From Stenotrophobium rhamnosiphilum (lineage in GTDB: Bacteria > Pseudomonadota > Gammaproteobacteria > Nevskiales > Nevskiaceae): a stretch of 64,000 bases of DNA. Numbering within the stretch: the stretch's first letter is position 1; the number at the start of each line of letters is the position of its first letter. A model generated the notes under the pieces. That model saw only the letters and a list, made by a program, of their open reading frames with translations, was not told where the DNA came from and did not search any database. The DNA is taken from positions 124,001 to 188,000 of the forward strand of contig NZ_QANS01000001.1 of assembly GCF_003052265.1 (NCBI RefSeq). The letters run 5' to 3'. A program made the position numbers and the translations under genes. Positions 41,749-50,658 of this stretch are shown piece after piece.

Positions 41749-43121
41749 TTGCCCGGATTCAAAATAGATTGCGGGTCGAAGACCTGCTTGAGTTGGCGCA
41801 TCAGCGCCAAAGTGTCAGCGTCGATTTCCCAGCCGACATAATCACGCTTGTCGATACCGACGCCGTGTTCGCCAGAGATGGTGCCTTCTAGCGACAGCAC
41901 GAGTTTGAATACATCGTGCAGGCAAGCTTCAATCGCTTTCATTTGCATCGCGTCACTTGGATCGGCCAAGAGATTGACGTGAATATTGCCGTTGCCCGCA
42001 TGGCCAAAGTTGACGATGCGAATGCTGTGACGGCGCGACAGCTCACCAAGACCATCGATGAGTTCCGGCAGTCGCGTCACCGGTACGGCGACATCTTCAT
42101 TCACTTTTTTTGGCGCGAGTTTTCGCAGGGCAGGCGATAGCGCTTTGCGGCTAGACCAAAGTGCTTCTGCTTCGGCAGATGATGCCGCTGTGCGCAGCTC
42201 AATCAGACCATCGCCACGCGCGGCATCTGAGATTGCACGCACTGCGGATTCAATCGAATCGGGTGCGCCGTCTGCTTCAATCAGTAGCAGGGCGCCTGTT
42301 CCTTGTGGAACCCCGCTGTCCTGATGCTGCTGCGCGAGCATCACCGCATCGCCATCCATGAACTCTAAAGCGCTTGGAATCTGCGGCTGACCCATGAGAC
42401 GTGCAACAGCTTCCGCCGCAGACTTCACATCGCGATACGCCGCACGCAACGTGCGTGTGACTTCAGGCTTAGGCAGTAACTTGAGCGTTGCTTCTGTGAT
42501 GACAGCCAAGGTGCCTTCGCTGCCAATCAGCAAGCGCGTGAGGTCGTAACCGACAACGCCTTTGGTGGTGTAGCAGCCAGTCTTGATTGAGGTGCCAGTG
42601 CCGGTGATCGCGCGCAGGCCGAGTACGTTGTCACGCGCTGTGCCGTACTTCACTGCGCGTGGTCCGCCAGATGAGCAGGCGAGGTTGCCGCCCACGCTGG
42701 AAAAACCCGCGCTGGTTGGATCGGGCGCCCAGAACAAACCATGCTTAGCCGCTGCGGCTTGGATATCGCCATTGAGCGCGCCTGCTTCGCATTCAATCAT
42801 GCGATCGCCGGGCGAGATGCGCAGGATGCGATTCATGCGCTCCAGCGTCAGTACGATGCCGCCAGCGATAGGCACAGATGCGCCAGTGGTATTGGTGCCA
42901 CGACCACGCGCTGTCAGCGGAATGCGGTGTTCAGTGCAAACGCGCAGTAGTGCCGCGATCTCGTCGTGGTTCGCAGCAAACGCCACGGCTTGCGGCATTG
43001 CGACGCGACGGCTGTTGTCGTAGCCATAGGCTAGACAATCCGCGGGGTCGGTAAGAAAACGATCGGTGCCGAAAATTTCGCGACAAGCTTTGAGCTCCGT
43101 AGACGAAAGTGACTCAGTCAT
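41733..43121 (-). CDS. FAD-linked 2-hydroxyacid dehydrogenase (GlcD/D-lactate dehydrogenase-like)
   Basis: 462 residues from the ATG at 43121, overlapping the yraN stop by eight bases; an ATG at 43163 lies inside yraN and is rejected. The PP-loop FAD-binding domain has RGRGTNTTGASVPIAGGIVLTLERMNRI and DPTSAGFSSVGGNLACSSGG. The C-terminal FAD-oxidase domain has VAVPVTRLPELIDGLG, NFGHAGNGNIHVNLL and SGEHGVGIDKRDYV. It oxidises a D-2-hydroxyacid (lactate, glycolate or similar) in the cytosol or at the membrane. GlcE/GlcF are absent, favouring a self-sufficient lactate-type enzyme. Confidence 0.88.
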   Translation of the reverse strand: MTESLSSTELKACREIFGTDRFLTDPADCLAYGYDNSRRVAMPQAVAFAANHDEIAALLRVCTEHRIPLTARGRGTNTTGASVPIAGGIVLTLERMNRILRISPGDRMIECEAGALNGDIQAAAAKHGLFWAPDPTSAGFSSVGGNLACSSGGPRAVKYGTARDNVLGLRAITGTGTSIKTGCYTTKGVVGYDLTRLLIGSEGTLAVITEATLKLLPKPEVTRTLRAAYRDVKSAAEAVARLMGQPQIPSALEFMDGDAVMLAQQHQDSGVPQGTGALLLIEADGAPDSIESAVRAISDAARGDGLIELRTAASSAEAEALWSSRKALSPALRKLAPKKVNEDVAVPVTRLPELIDGLGELSRRHSIRIVNFGHAGNGNIHVNLLADPSDAMQMKAIEACLHDVFKLVLSLEGTISGEHGVGIDKRDYVGWEIDADTLALMRQLKQVFDPQSILNPGKTLPP

Positions 43122-43458
43122 TGCTATCAAACGCCGCTTTGATCCATTCGATCTTGTCCGCACGATCCAGCGTCAGCACATCAAAGCGCACCGGTGCATC
43201 AAGAAATTGTGGATGTTCGACTAAGAATCGTTGCGTCGACTGAATGATGCGTTCGCGTTTGCGTGCATCGACTGAAGCCGCTGCACCGCCGAATGCTTCG
43301 CTGCTTCGTTTGCGCACTTCGGCAATTACCAACGTTTCGCCTTCACGCATAACCAAATCAAGTTCGCCGCCACGGCAACGCCAGTTGCGTGCAATGGTCT
43401 TCAGACCTTTGCCTTGCAGATGTCGCAGCGCCAGATCTTCGGCAGCAGCACCGTTCAT
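43114..43458 (-). CDS. yraN: YraN family (UPF0102) nuclease-like protein
   Basis: 114 residues, ATG overlapping the lpoA stop (ATGA). The restriction-endonuclease-like core is NGAAAEDLALRHLQGKGLKTIARNWRCRGGELDLVMREGETLVIAEVRKRSS, with the D-ExK-type residues GELDLV and AEVRKR. Metal-dependent nuclease activity has been proposed; role unknown. The lpoA-yraN pair is conserved in gammaproteobacteria. Confidence 0.93.
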   Translation of the reverse strand: MNGAAAEDLALRHLQGKGLKTIARNWRCRGGELDLVMREGETLVIAEVRKRSSEAFGGAAASVDARKRERIIQSTQRFLVEHPQFLDAPVRFDVLTLDRADKIEWIKAAFDSND

Positions 43459-44948
43459 TGTGCTGATGAAGATGCGTCCGAAGCGCGGATGCCGCCGTCG
43501 CGGAACTGCGCGCAGTTGAGCGTGCGGTTAATCGCGCCGTTCGATCTCATCACCAAGCCGCCGCTGGCCGCAGGAATCACAGCGCCTGTTTGAATCTTGC
43601 CGCTTTGCATCAAGCCGACCAGGTTGTAGGCGTCATAGCCGAGTGCGAACAAACGTGGCTGCGTTTTGATCGCAGGCAAATCAGCTGCGTCGGCACGAAC
43701 GCCAGCCCAAGTGCTATCCGCCTGCAGCATCATCGGCATGTCGCAGAAACTCACGCTGCTGAGTTCGCTATCGCCGCTTCCGCTATAGATCATTGATGTG
43801 GCGTAGATCGATAAACCTGTGCCGCGATAGAAGCGGAACTGCGGCCAGATCATGTGGGCGTCGCTTGCGCGTGCCGGCATGAATATGAAGTCAAAGTCGC
43901 CGCGAGGGCGCAGTTCGACAGCCTTTTTATTGGTAACAGGTGGTGGAGCAACTCCGTCGTTGCGAACTGGTACGGGTTCCAGCTTCATCAGACCTTGAAT
44001 GCTTTTGCTGAAATCCACGGTGCCGACTTTGTAGCGTGCTGATCTACGCACACCGCCGCCGAGTTCGCGTAGTCGTTTCTCAAAAGCGGCGAACACACGA
44101 TCACCCCATTCCGTTTGTGGAACGAGTGCGACGGCAAATTTTTTGCCTTGTGCAACAGCATGTTCTGCAGCCGCGCGCGCTTCGTCTTCTGGTGCAAGAC
44201 CAAATTGGAAAAAGTTAGACGGTACGCGCGTGGCTTCATCCAGATAATTGAGCGCCAACACGGGCACCTGTATTTGGCCGAGCGCGGCAATTGCGGCAAT
44301 CGATTCTTTGCGCAGTGGGCCGACTACAAAACTAGCGCCTTCACGCAGCGCTTGTTGATAGGCCGCCAATGCACTTTCGTTGCTGTTGCCTGAATCGTAT
44401 AGGCGCACAGGCAGGTGATTCGAATTCTTCAGCGCCGCAGCCATAAAGCCATCACGCACGGCTTCTGCGGTAGGCGCCAAAGCGCCAGTCAGCGGTAGAA
44501 TCAGGGCGAGGCCATTGCCAGCGGGCAGGGAAGGTAAGGCGGGGGCTGGTGTAGGTGCAGCAATTGGCGCAGTGGCTGGCGTCGCATCGGTCGGCGCGGT
44601 GCTCTGTGCAATTGCGCGAACGGCGTTCAGTCGCGCCATTTGCGTGGTATCAAGAGAGCCGCTGGGGATTTGCGTGCAGAGAAGTTCAGCGCGTGCAAAA
44701 TCGCCCGATTTCAGCGCAGCTTCTGCGGCTGATAATAAGAACTCAGCAGTGAAGGGCGCGGAAGAGGTTTTGGCCGCTTCCTCAAATGCGCGTGAGGCTT
44801 CAGCGTAATGCCCGTCATAGGAAGCCTTACGGGCGCTATCCACATGCGCTGCGTACGGCGGCGGCTCCGCGTGAATGGCCGTAGAAAATGCCAGCAACAG
44901 GGTGCCAGCGAGTAAGAGCAAGCGACGTGGGCGAAGATCAATGTTCAT
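43455..44948 (-). CDS. lpoA: Penicillin-binding protein activator LpoA-like, no lipobox
   Basis: 497 residues. An N-terminal helical TPR-like domain (about 30-115) is followed by an Ala/Pro/Thr-rich linker (about 115-143) and a large periplasmic-binding-protein-like domain (GLALILPLTGALAPTAEAVRDGFMAA onward). In E. coli, LpoA activates PBP1A from the outer membrane. Here the signal ends RLLLLAGTLLLAFSTAIHAEP, a signal-peptidase-I site with no cysteine at the cleavage point, so it may be a soluble periplasmic protein. It diverges from rsmI, a conserved layout. Confidence 0.9.
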   Translation of the reverse strand: MNIDLRPRRLLLLAGTLLLAFSTAIHAEPPPYAAHVDSARKASYDGHYAEASRAFEEAAKTSSAPFTAEFLLSAAEAALKSGDFARAELLCTQIPSGSLDTTQMARLNAVRAIAQSTAPTDATPATAPIAAPTPAPALPSLPAGNGLALILPLTGALAPTAEAVRDGFMAAALKNSNHLPVRLYDSGNSNESALAAYQQALREGASFVVGPLRKESIAAIAALGQIQVPVLALNYLDEATRVPSNFFQFGLAPEDEARAAAEHAVAQGKKFAVALVPQTEWGDRVFAAFEKRLRELGGGVRRSARYKVGTVDFSKSIQGLMKLEPVPVRNDGVAPPPVTNKKAVELRPRGDFDFIFMPARASDAHMIWPQFRFYRGTGLSIYATSMIYSGSGDSELSSVSFCDMPMMLQADSTWAGVRADAADLPAIKTQPRLFALGYDAYNLVGLMQSGKIQTGAVIPAASGGLVMRSNGAINRTLNCAQFRDGGIRASDASSSAQ

Positions 44949-45003
44949 ACGCGGTAAAGTATGACATGGCCTCTGTTCCCGCTACCCCCTTCTGGCTTTC
45001 TCC

Positions 45004-45873
45004 ATGACCGCACCCGCCGTTGTTGCAGGACATCTTTACGTTGTGGCTACACCCATCGGCAATTTGGGTGATTTGTCCCCGCGCGCGCAGGCAGTTTTGG
45101 GCGGTGTGGACCGCATTTGTGCCGAGGACACCCGAACCACGGGCTCGATGCTGGCGCAGTTCAATATCCGCAAGCCCATGGTGGCCTTGCATGATCACAA
45201 CGAAGATCAGAGCGCGTCGACCTTGGTGCAGGCGCTCAAGAATGGGCAATCGTTGGCGCTGGTCTCGGATGCGGGAACTCCGCTGATCTCCGACCCCGGC
45301 TTTGCGCTGGTGCGCGCCGCGCGTGCTGCGGGCGTCACTGTTATCACGATCCCGGGCCCTTGCGCGGCTGTTGCGGCTTTATCGATTTCGGGTATCGCGA
45401 CTGACAGCTTTACCTTCATTGGATTCCTGCCGCCCAAGGCGCAGGCTCGCGCGGTGCGCTTGAAAGCATTGGCGGCTGAAACTCGTACGCTGATGTTTTA
45501 TGAATCCAGTCACCGCATCGGTGAATCTGTAGATGCGATTGCCGAAGTGTTTCCTACGCGTCAGCTTTGCCTTGCGCGTGAGCTGACTAAATTATTTGAG
45601 CAGAGCATTACTGCAACGGCGACAGAAGTTGCCGCATGGCTCAAGCAAGACAGCAACCGCAGTCGAGGTGAATTCGTCTTGGTGTTGGAAGGTGCTGAGG
45701 CTAGCGATGCACATGCCGATGATGCAGAGGCCACACGTATTTTGCGTGTGCTGATGCAGGAGCTTGGCGCATCACAGGCTGCAAAACTTGCAGCTGAAAT
45801 TACCGGTCGTCGCAAGAATGAACTGTATGCGCTTGCTACACGCCTAGGCGCTGATAGCGGCGACGAAGCTTAG
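45004..45873 (+). CDS. rsmI: 16S rRNA (cytidine1402-2'-O)-methyltransferase
   Basis: 289 residues, ATG at 45004. Tetrapyrrole-methylase fold: LYVVATPIGNLGDLSPRAQAVLGGVDRICAEDTRTTGSML (N-terminal signature), LVSDAGTPLISDPGFALVRAA, PGPCAAVAALSISG, FIGFLPPK and MFYESSHRIGESV. With RsmH it makes m4Cm1402 in the 30S decoding centre. It is monocistronic, ended by the very strong hairpin that follows. It diverges from lpoA over about 55 bases. Confidence 0.96.
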   Translation: MTAPAVVAGHLYVVATPIGNLGDLSPRAQAVLGGVDRICAEDTRTTGSMLAQFNIRKPMVALHDHNEDQSASTLVQALKNGQSLALVSDAGTPLISDPGFALVRAARAAGVTVITIPGPCAAVAALSISGIATDSFTFIGFLPPKAQARAVRLKALAAETRTLMFYESSHRIGESVDAIAEVFPTRQLCLARELTKLFEQSITATATEVAAWLKQDSNRSRGEFVLVLEGAEASDAHADDAEATRILRVLMQELGASQAAKLAAEITGRRKNELYALATRLGADSGDEA

Positions 45874-45887
45874 CCGGCACAAAAAAA

Positions 45888-45936
45888 TGCGCCGCCTCGT
45901 AGCGTTGTATTGCTACGAGGCGGCGCAGGTTGATTT
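45888..45936. terminator. Strong terminator between rsmI and the beta-helix gene
   Basis: TGCGCCGCCTCGTAGC pairs perfectly with GCTACGAGGCGGCGCA (16 bp) around eight bases. T-rich sequence follows on the plus strand and seven T on the minus strand beyond the A-run. It can serve both convergent genes. Confidence 0.9.
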
Positions 45937-48927
45937 TTAATTAGCGCAGCTAGTCGAGCCTGGGTACTTGCTCTCGTCTGCTTTCACTACGCTACCAATC
46001 CACTGTTCCAACAGATCATGACCTTCAATGTGCACGACGCTGCGTGCGATTGGGGGCATGCGTGCTGCAGGTAGCGTTGCTTCTGGACCCGTGCGGAATG
46101 CGAGCACTGAGTCAGCAACGTTGCCTGGATGAATGTCATACGTACGACCGCCGCGACCTTCAGTGCCAGTTGCCGTAGGACGTTTGCAAATGCCGTAGCT
46201 CAAATCCACCGCACGCAGTGAGTCGAGGTAATAGCCGGTGCTTGCCGCAAAGCCGTGCGAGTTGTGGCAATGCTCGCAGTTCACTTCGAGGTAGGCACGG
46301 GCGCGGGCTTCGATATCGGCGTCAGAGCCTGCGGCGAATCCAGCATCGCCCGGCTTGTTGTACGCAGGCGCGTGTTCCAGCTTGCTTGCGATCTGTGTGG
46401 TCGGATCAACGCCGAGATCAGACGGGCAACCTGTGACCAGCCCCTTGTCGCAGAGGTACTTGATCTGGTTCTTGCCGAAGATGTCGTGATGGCTTTGATC
46501 GGTGACGAGGGTCGACTCCGATTTGAAAGCACGATTGAGGAAACGCACTTTCGGTCCAATCGGTGAGGCGCCAGCTTCCTTGTTGTCGTTGGAGTGGCAG
46601 CTCTGGCATTGGCCCGCATTCGGAATCAGATAGTTGCTAGTGCTACCGACTTCAGCGAGGCCAGAGTCAACGTTGTGCTGATTCCATGACACGGATGCAG
46701 TGCCGCCGCCCATCGCAAGTTTGGCAACGCGCTTGCCGTTCTCAGTCGTCCAGATGTACGGCAGACCATCCCAACGTACCTGGCCCTTGGAAGTAACACG
46801 CTTGATCAGCAAGCGAGTTTCAATCGCTACTTCCGTATTGGCCGTTTCGTTTCTAAACGAGAAGGTCTTGGCGATGATCGTGCCCGTCGGGAAGATCAAG
46901 GTTGCGTTGACGCCATCGGTCTTGGCGTCTTTGTAGATCGCTTTCTGGCCTGACGGAATAAATGCGACGCGATACTTCACGGCGTAATCCGAGAACAGTT
47001 TGGTGTTGAGCGCAAATGGCACGCCACCGCTGTTAGGTGCGCTGGTTGGATCTTCTGCATTATCGAACAGACGATATTGATCCAGCGTTGGGCAGTTAAC
47101 CGGTGCGGCGGCAAAGTTGACGCCAGAGCCTCCGGCTTTGCACAGCTTGTCGATTTTTTCCTGAGTAGGTGCCGGGTCAAAGGCACCGCTACGCTTGAAT
47201 GGTGGAATCACCACTTCAGGCAGCTTCGGCAGATTCTTGCCGTAGCGTGCCACGCAATTGTGTGGAGACATGTCGAAATCAGATGCGATCAATGGCAACG
47301 CAGCCGGATCAAGATTATTTTCGATGACCAGCTCCAAGCCCTTGGTGCCGTGGAAGTTGGCAAAGGGCAGAGCGCCGCTGGCGAACTCATTGTCGCTATC
47401 GATGCAAGAGAACCATTGTGGCTTGATGCGTGGTGCATCTGGCTTGCTGGTATCGAACTTGTAAGCGTTGTAGTGGCAGGACGGATCAGGCGTCTGATTG
47501 CTCATCAGCGGTTTGCCAATATCATTCTTGGGTACTGGGTTGCCGTCGATGTCTTTCGGATACGGGCAATCCTTATTGTAAGTATCAAGCAGTCCATCCC
47601 ACAGAATGTGCGCGCCGTGTGGGCCGACTGGCACCGTCAGGCCGGCTTGCAGGCAAGTTGGCAAGTTCAACAAGCAGCCGGCCTGGTTTTTCACGCCGAT
47701 CAGAATAGGCAGCAGCTTGGTCAGGTCCTGATCAATCAATGCCGTGGTGGTTGGCAAAGGCAGACCATTGCCATTGTTGACGAACTTGTTTTTCCAGATG
47801 TGTACGCCTTCGGTGTACCAGTCTATGCGATGCTCGCTCGGACGATCACCAGAAGGGAACAGCTCGTAGCTGGTGTGAATGATGCCGCCAGTGTTGTTGT
47901 CGATGAACTGGTTGTTGTAAATGTCGATGCGATCGTAGGCCAGCGTAATCATGCCGCTGCCCGGCGGCACCTTGCCGACGATGCCGCCGGAGGTGAAGTT
48001 GTAGGTATTGTTCTTGCGCGAGATGTTGTCGTGCATGGTGGTGCGGTCACCATACTGACCAAGGCCGTCAAGATCGTAGATCAGGAAGCCGCCGGTGTTG
48101 CACTCAGCAAGGTTGCCGAGATATTCGCCGCTTTGTACGTTTTCAATTTCGAAACCAAAAACGTTATAGGCCACACGGCTTTTGCGGATGATCGCAGTCG
48201 TCGTTTGTCCAACGTAAATGCCCGCATCGGACGCACCGATGGACTCCGATTCATCAATCAGGATGTTGCGCGACGAAACCGGATAGATGCCGTAACGACC
48301 GGTCTTGTTGCTCACGGTGTAGTCGGGCGAAGTGGTGCCGCCGAGTAGTACGTTTTCCGGAACATTAGGATCGCGAACGGCGGGGCTGGTGCAAGCAACA
48401 TTCAAACGCTTTGCTGAATTCGCAGCGTAGTTGGACGCAGTGATCGGATCGGGACTCATGCGTCCACCGCCAGAAGACCAGATCGCACGTACGCGGGTCA
48501 CGGTGCCGTGATCGACCGAACGCATTTCAACGCCATTGCCGCCGGTGTCGAGCACCGTCAGGTCTTCTACCCAGAAGCCGTGAACGTTGACGGCAAGAAT
48601 GCCTTCAGGCGCGTTGTTGTTCTTGAACGACAACACGGTCTTGTCTTTGCCGCAGCCTTTGACCCTGATGTCTTCAGTGTTGATCAGCTGTAGCGAAGAG
48701 GTCAGTTCAAAGTAACCGCAATCAAACTGAATGACGTCGCCTGGTGCGGCCTGCACCATGGCGGCCACCATATCGGTAGTTGCATTGGCACCTGGCTTGA
48801 TCAGAAAGGTGCGACCACCACCTGAGCTGCCGTTAGAGTTGTCAGTCGGGCTACTGCTGCTACAAGCGGCGAGTAGGCCTAGGCTCAGGGAGCCAATGAG
48901 GAGAGAGCGGAGTAATGGCAGGCGCAT
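45937..48927 (-). CDS. Fusion lipoprotein: parallel beta-helix plus SO_2930-type diheme cytochrome c
   Basis: 996 residues from the ATG at 48927. A lipobox (SLGLLAACSS) follows a signal helix, so it should be a lipoprotein. Residues about 45-480 hold right-handed beta-helix repeats (ILAVNVHGFWVEDLTVLDTGGNGVEM, NILIDESESIGASDAGIYVGQT, AVAYNVFGFEIENVQ, then NNQFIDNNTGGII). Residues about 600-996 carry two heme motifs, CQSCH at 774-778 and CEHCH at 884-888, with downstream MPPIARSVVH. Each half matches a family, TIGR03805 (beta-helix) and TIGR03806/HNE_0200 (diheme), usually encoded by neighbouring genes. Here they form one polypeptide. Envelope electron transfer linked to carbohydrate or polymer binding is inference. 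The Shine-Dalgarno is poor. Confidence 0.85.
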   Translation of the reverse strand: MRLPLLRSLLIGSLSLGLLAACSSSSPTDNSNGSSGGGRTFLIKPGANATTDMVAAMVQAAPGDVIQFDCGYFELTSSLQLINTEDIRVKGCGKDKTVLSFKNNNAPEGILAVNVHGFWVEDLTVLDTGGNGVEMRSVDHGTVTRVRAIWSSGGGRMSPDPITASNYAANSAKRLNVACTSPAVRDPNVPENVLLGGTTSPDYTVSNKTGRYGIYPVSSRNILIDESESIGASDAGIYVGQTTTAIIRKSRVAYNVFGFEIENVQSGEYLGNLAECNTGGFLIYDLDGLGQYGDRTTMHDNISRKNNTYNFTSGGIVGKVPPGSGMITLAYDRIDIYNNQFIDNNTGGIIHTSYELFPSGDRPSEHRIDWYTEGVHIWKNKFVNNGNGLPLPTTTALIDQDLTKLLPILIGVKNQAGCLLNLPTCLQAGLTVPVGPHGAHILWDGLLDTYNKDCPYPKDIDGNPVPKNDIGKPLMSNQTPDPSCHYNAYKFDTSKPDAPRIKPQWFSCIDSDNEFASGALPFANFHGTKGLELVIENNLDPAALPLIASDFDMSPHNCVARYGKNLPKLPEVVIPPFKRSGAFDPAPTQEKIDKLCKAGGSGVNFAAAPVNCPTLDQYRLFDNAEDPTSAPNSGGVPFALNTKLFSDYAVKYRVAFIPSGQKAIYKDAKTDGVNATLIFPTGTIIAKTFSFRNETANTEVAIETRLLIKRVTSKGQVRWDGLPYIWTTENGKRVAKLAMGGGTASVSWNQHNVDSGLAEVGSTSNYLIPNAGQCQSCHSNDNKEAGASPIGPKVRFLNRAFKSESTLVTDQSHHDIFGKNQIKYLCDKGLVTGCPSDLGVDPTTQIASKLEHAPAYNKPGDAGFAAGSDADIEARARAYLEVNCEHCHNSHGFAASTGYYLDSLRAVDLSYGICKRPTATGTEGRGGRTYDIHPGNVADSVLAFRTGPEATLPAARMPPIARSVVHIEGHDLLEQWIGSVVKADESKYPGSTSCAN

Positions 48928-49042
48928 ATGATTTTTGATTCTAAGGAGTACAGCAAAAGAATATAAAAATAATGGGCTTAGGCGCGATAGTATTTTGGGC
49001 TCTGTGCTGGCTCGGCCGAATGTGTTCTCGGGGCTCCGCCGA

Positions 49043-49783
49043 TCAAAAATCAAGATCCAGTGATCCGCAAAGCCAATCAATCATCGGCGCGGCTGTGGCG
49101 AAGTGTTTGAGTACGATTTTGGGGAAATCGGGCGAACAAACCTGTTCTTCGCTCAAAGTAGCTGTGCAGACGTAATCCTTGCGTTTCAGGTCGGCGATCA
49201 GCTCATGCGCAGGGTCATAGCCTGCTGGCGGGCGCGACAGGCTGTCGCCGTCTAGCGAATAGAGCTTGCTGAATGCCGCGCTGCGCGTGACTTTCTTCCA
49301 ACTGGCAGGGTTATTCACCATATAGCTGCGAATGCGTTTGAGCGTCTCTGGCTGGCCATGCCAGACGCCGCCGCCGATGAAACATTCGCCGGGCTGCAGG
49401 TGCAGATAAAACAGTGGCGCATCGAGGCGACCCGGCGAGGCATTGCTGCCATCGCTGCCGCGCGCGACCGCTTTGGTTGCTTGGTGGAAGAACGTCATGC
49501 CGACGTGAGTTTTGTACGGCGTCTTGTCGCCAGAGAAACGGGTGTCGCGATAAATGCGGAACAGCGAGCCGCCAACGGCTTTGGGACTGGCGACGAATTG
49601 CTCGCTGACGGTTTCTTTCAGTGGCGCGTCCAGCGCTGCGATAAAGCGCAGGCACGGCTCTTTCAGTTCCGCTTCATAGCGCGTCTTGTTCTCAGTGAAC
49701 CACTCGCGATTGTTGTTGCGCTTGAGATCCTTGAGGAATTTGAACAGTGTGGGCGTGAATGGCGCGGTAGGCTTTGACGGCAT
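49043..49783 (-). CDS. DUF2461 family protein
   Basis: 246 residues from the ATG at 49783 (a GTG at 49792 is in frame). The DUF2461/TIGR02453 pattern is clear: FLKDLKRNNNREWFTENKTRYEAELKEPCLRFIAALD at the N terminus, then FRIYRDTRFSGDKTPYKTHVGMTFFH, and FYLHLQPGECFIGGGVWHG. The family is widespread with no established function; a lack of signal peptide suggests cytosolic. It ends 116 bases upstream of the beta-helix/cytochrome start, on the same strand. Confidence 0.85.
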   Translation of the reverse strand: MPSKPTAPFTPTLFKFLKDLKRNNNREWFTENKTRYEAELKEPCLRFIAALDAPLKETVSEQFVASPKAVGGSLFRIYRDTRFSGDKTPYKTHVGMTFFHQATKAVARGSDGSNASPGRLDAPLFYLHLQPGECFIGGGVWHGQPETLKRIRSYMVNNPASWKKVTRSAAFSKLYSLDGDSLSRPPAGYDPAHELIADLKRKDYVCTATLSEEQVCSPDFPKIVLKHFATAAPMIDWLCGSLDLDF

Positions 49784-49872
49784 GGCGGTCACCGAGGAAT
49801 GATGAGAGTTAAATCTAACTCAGCCTGATGATAGGCGCAGCTACCTGATTCGGTAGCCGCAATGGAGGCCTC

Positions 49873-50649
49873 ATGGAACGCATCACCGACAGCAACACTT
49901 ATTCCCTACGTAGTTCGGTATCGAATCAAGAGTGGGAGGCGCGCGTCAATCTGGCTGCGGCTTATCGATTGGTTGCGCATTTCAAGTGGGACGATCTGGT
50001 GTTTACGCACATCTCGGCGCGCGTGCCTGGACCTGATCATCATTTTCTGATCAATCCATACGGCATGCTGTTTGAAGAAATCACCGCGTCTTCGCTGGTC
50101 AAAATTGATCTCAACGGAAACAAAGTGGCGGAGTCGCCTTACGAGATTAATCCCGCAGGCTTCACCATTCACAGTGCGATTCATGCTGCGCGTGAAGATG
50201 CGATGTGCGTCATGCATACGCACTCGCTCAACGGCGTTGCGGTGTCTGCGCAGAAGGGTGGCTTGCTGCCGATCTCGCAGCAGTCGGTAATCGTTCTGGC
50301 TTCACTCGGTTATCACGATTACGAAGGCATTGCACTCAACGAAGACGAAAAGCCACGCTTGGTGCGTGATCTCGGCACAAAGATGAATCTGATGCTACGC
50401 AACCACGGCTTGCTCACTGTTGGCGCTACGCCAGCCGACGCGTTTTTAGGTATGTACGTGATGGAAGCGGCCTGCACGATTCAAGTGCGAGCACAGGCGG
50501 GCGGCGGCGAGTTGATTCAAGTGGCCAAGCCCATTCTCGACGGCATTCAAGCTGCGGCTGAGAAGGTGACGCGTGGCTTGGGTGGAAAGCTCGCGTGGCC
50601 AGGTTTACTGCGCAAATTGGATCGAATTGATCCCTCGTATCGCGATTAA
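49873..50649 (+). CDS. Class II aldolase/adducin family protein
   Basis: 258 residues, ATG with GGAGG upstream. The metal-binding histidines are in CVMHTHSLNG (HTH) and in LMLRNHGLLTVG (RNHG), the aldolase/adducin pattern; the Glu is in the helix before (NPAGFTIHSAIHAAR). Family members cleave sugar-phosphates or decarboxylate, or act as aldolase-like proteins of unknown use. A substrate cannot be named. It is convergent with pilR. Confidence 0.88.
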   Translation: MERITDSNTYSLRSSVSNQEWEARVNLAAAYRLVAHFKWDDLVFTHISARVPGPDHHFLINPYGMLFEEITASSLVKIDLNGNKVAESPYEINPAGFTIHSAIHAAREDAMCVMHTHSLNGVAVSAQKGGLLPISQQSVIVLASLGYHDYEGIALNEDEKPRLVRDLGTKMNLMLRNHGLLTVGATPADAFLGMYVMEAACTIQVRAQAGGGELIQVAKPILDGIQAAAEKVTRGLGGKLAWPGLLRKLDRIDPSYRD

Positions 50650-50658
50650 ACGTGTGGC

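Noticed and set aside
47077-48348. A 423-codon open frame on the plus strand antisense to the beta-helix/cytochrome gene
   Set aside because: The minus-strand frame has a signal peptide, recognisable domains and two heme sites. The plus-strand frame is a codon-bias mirror with no domain.
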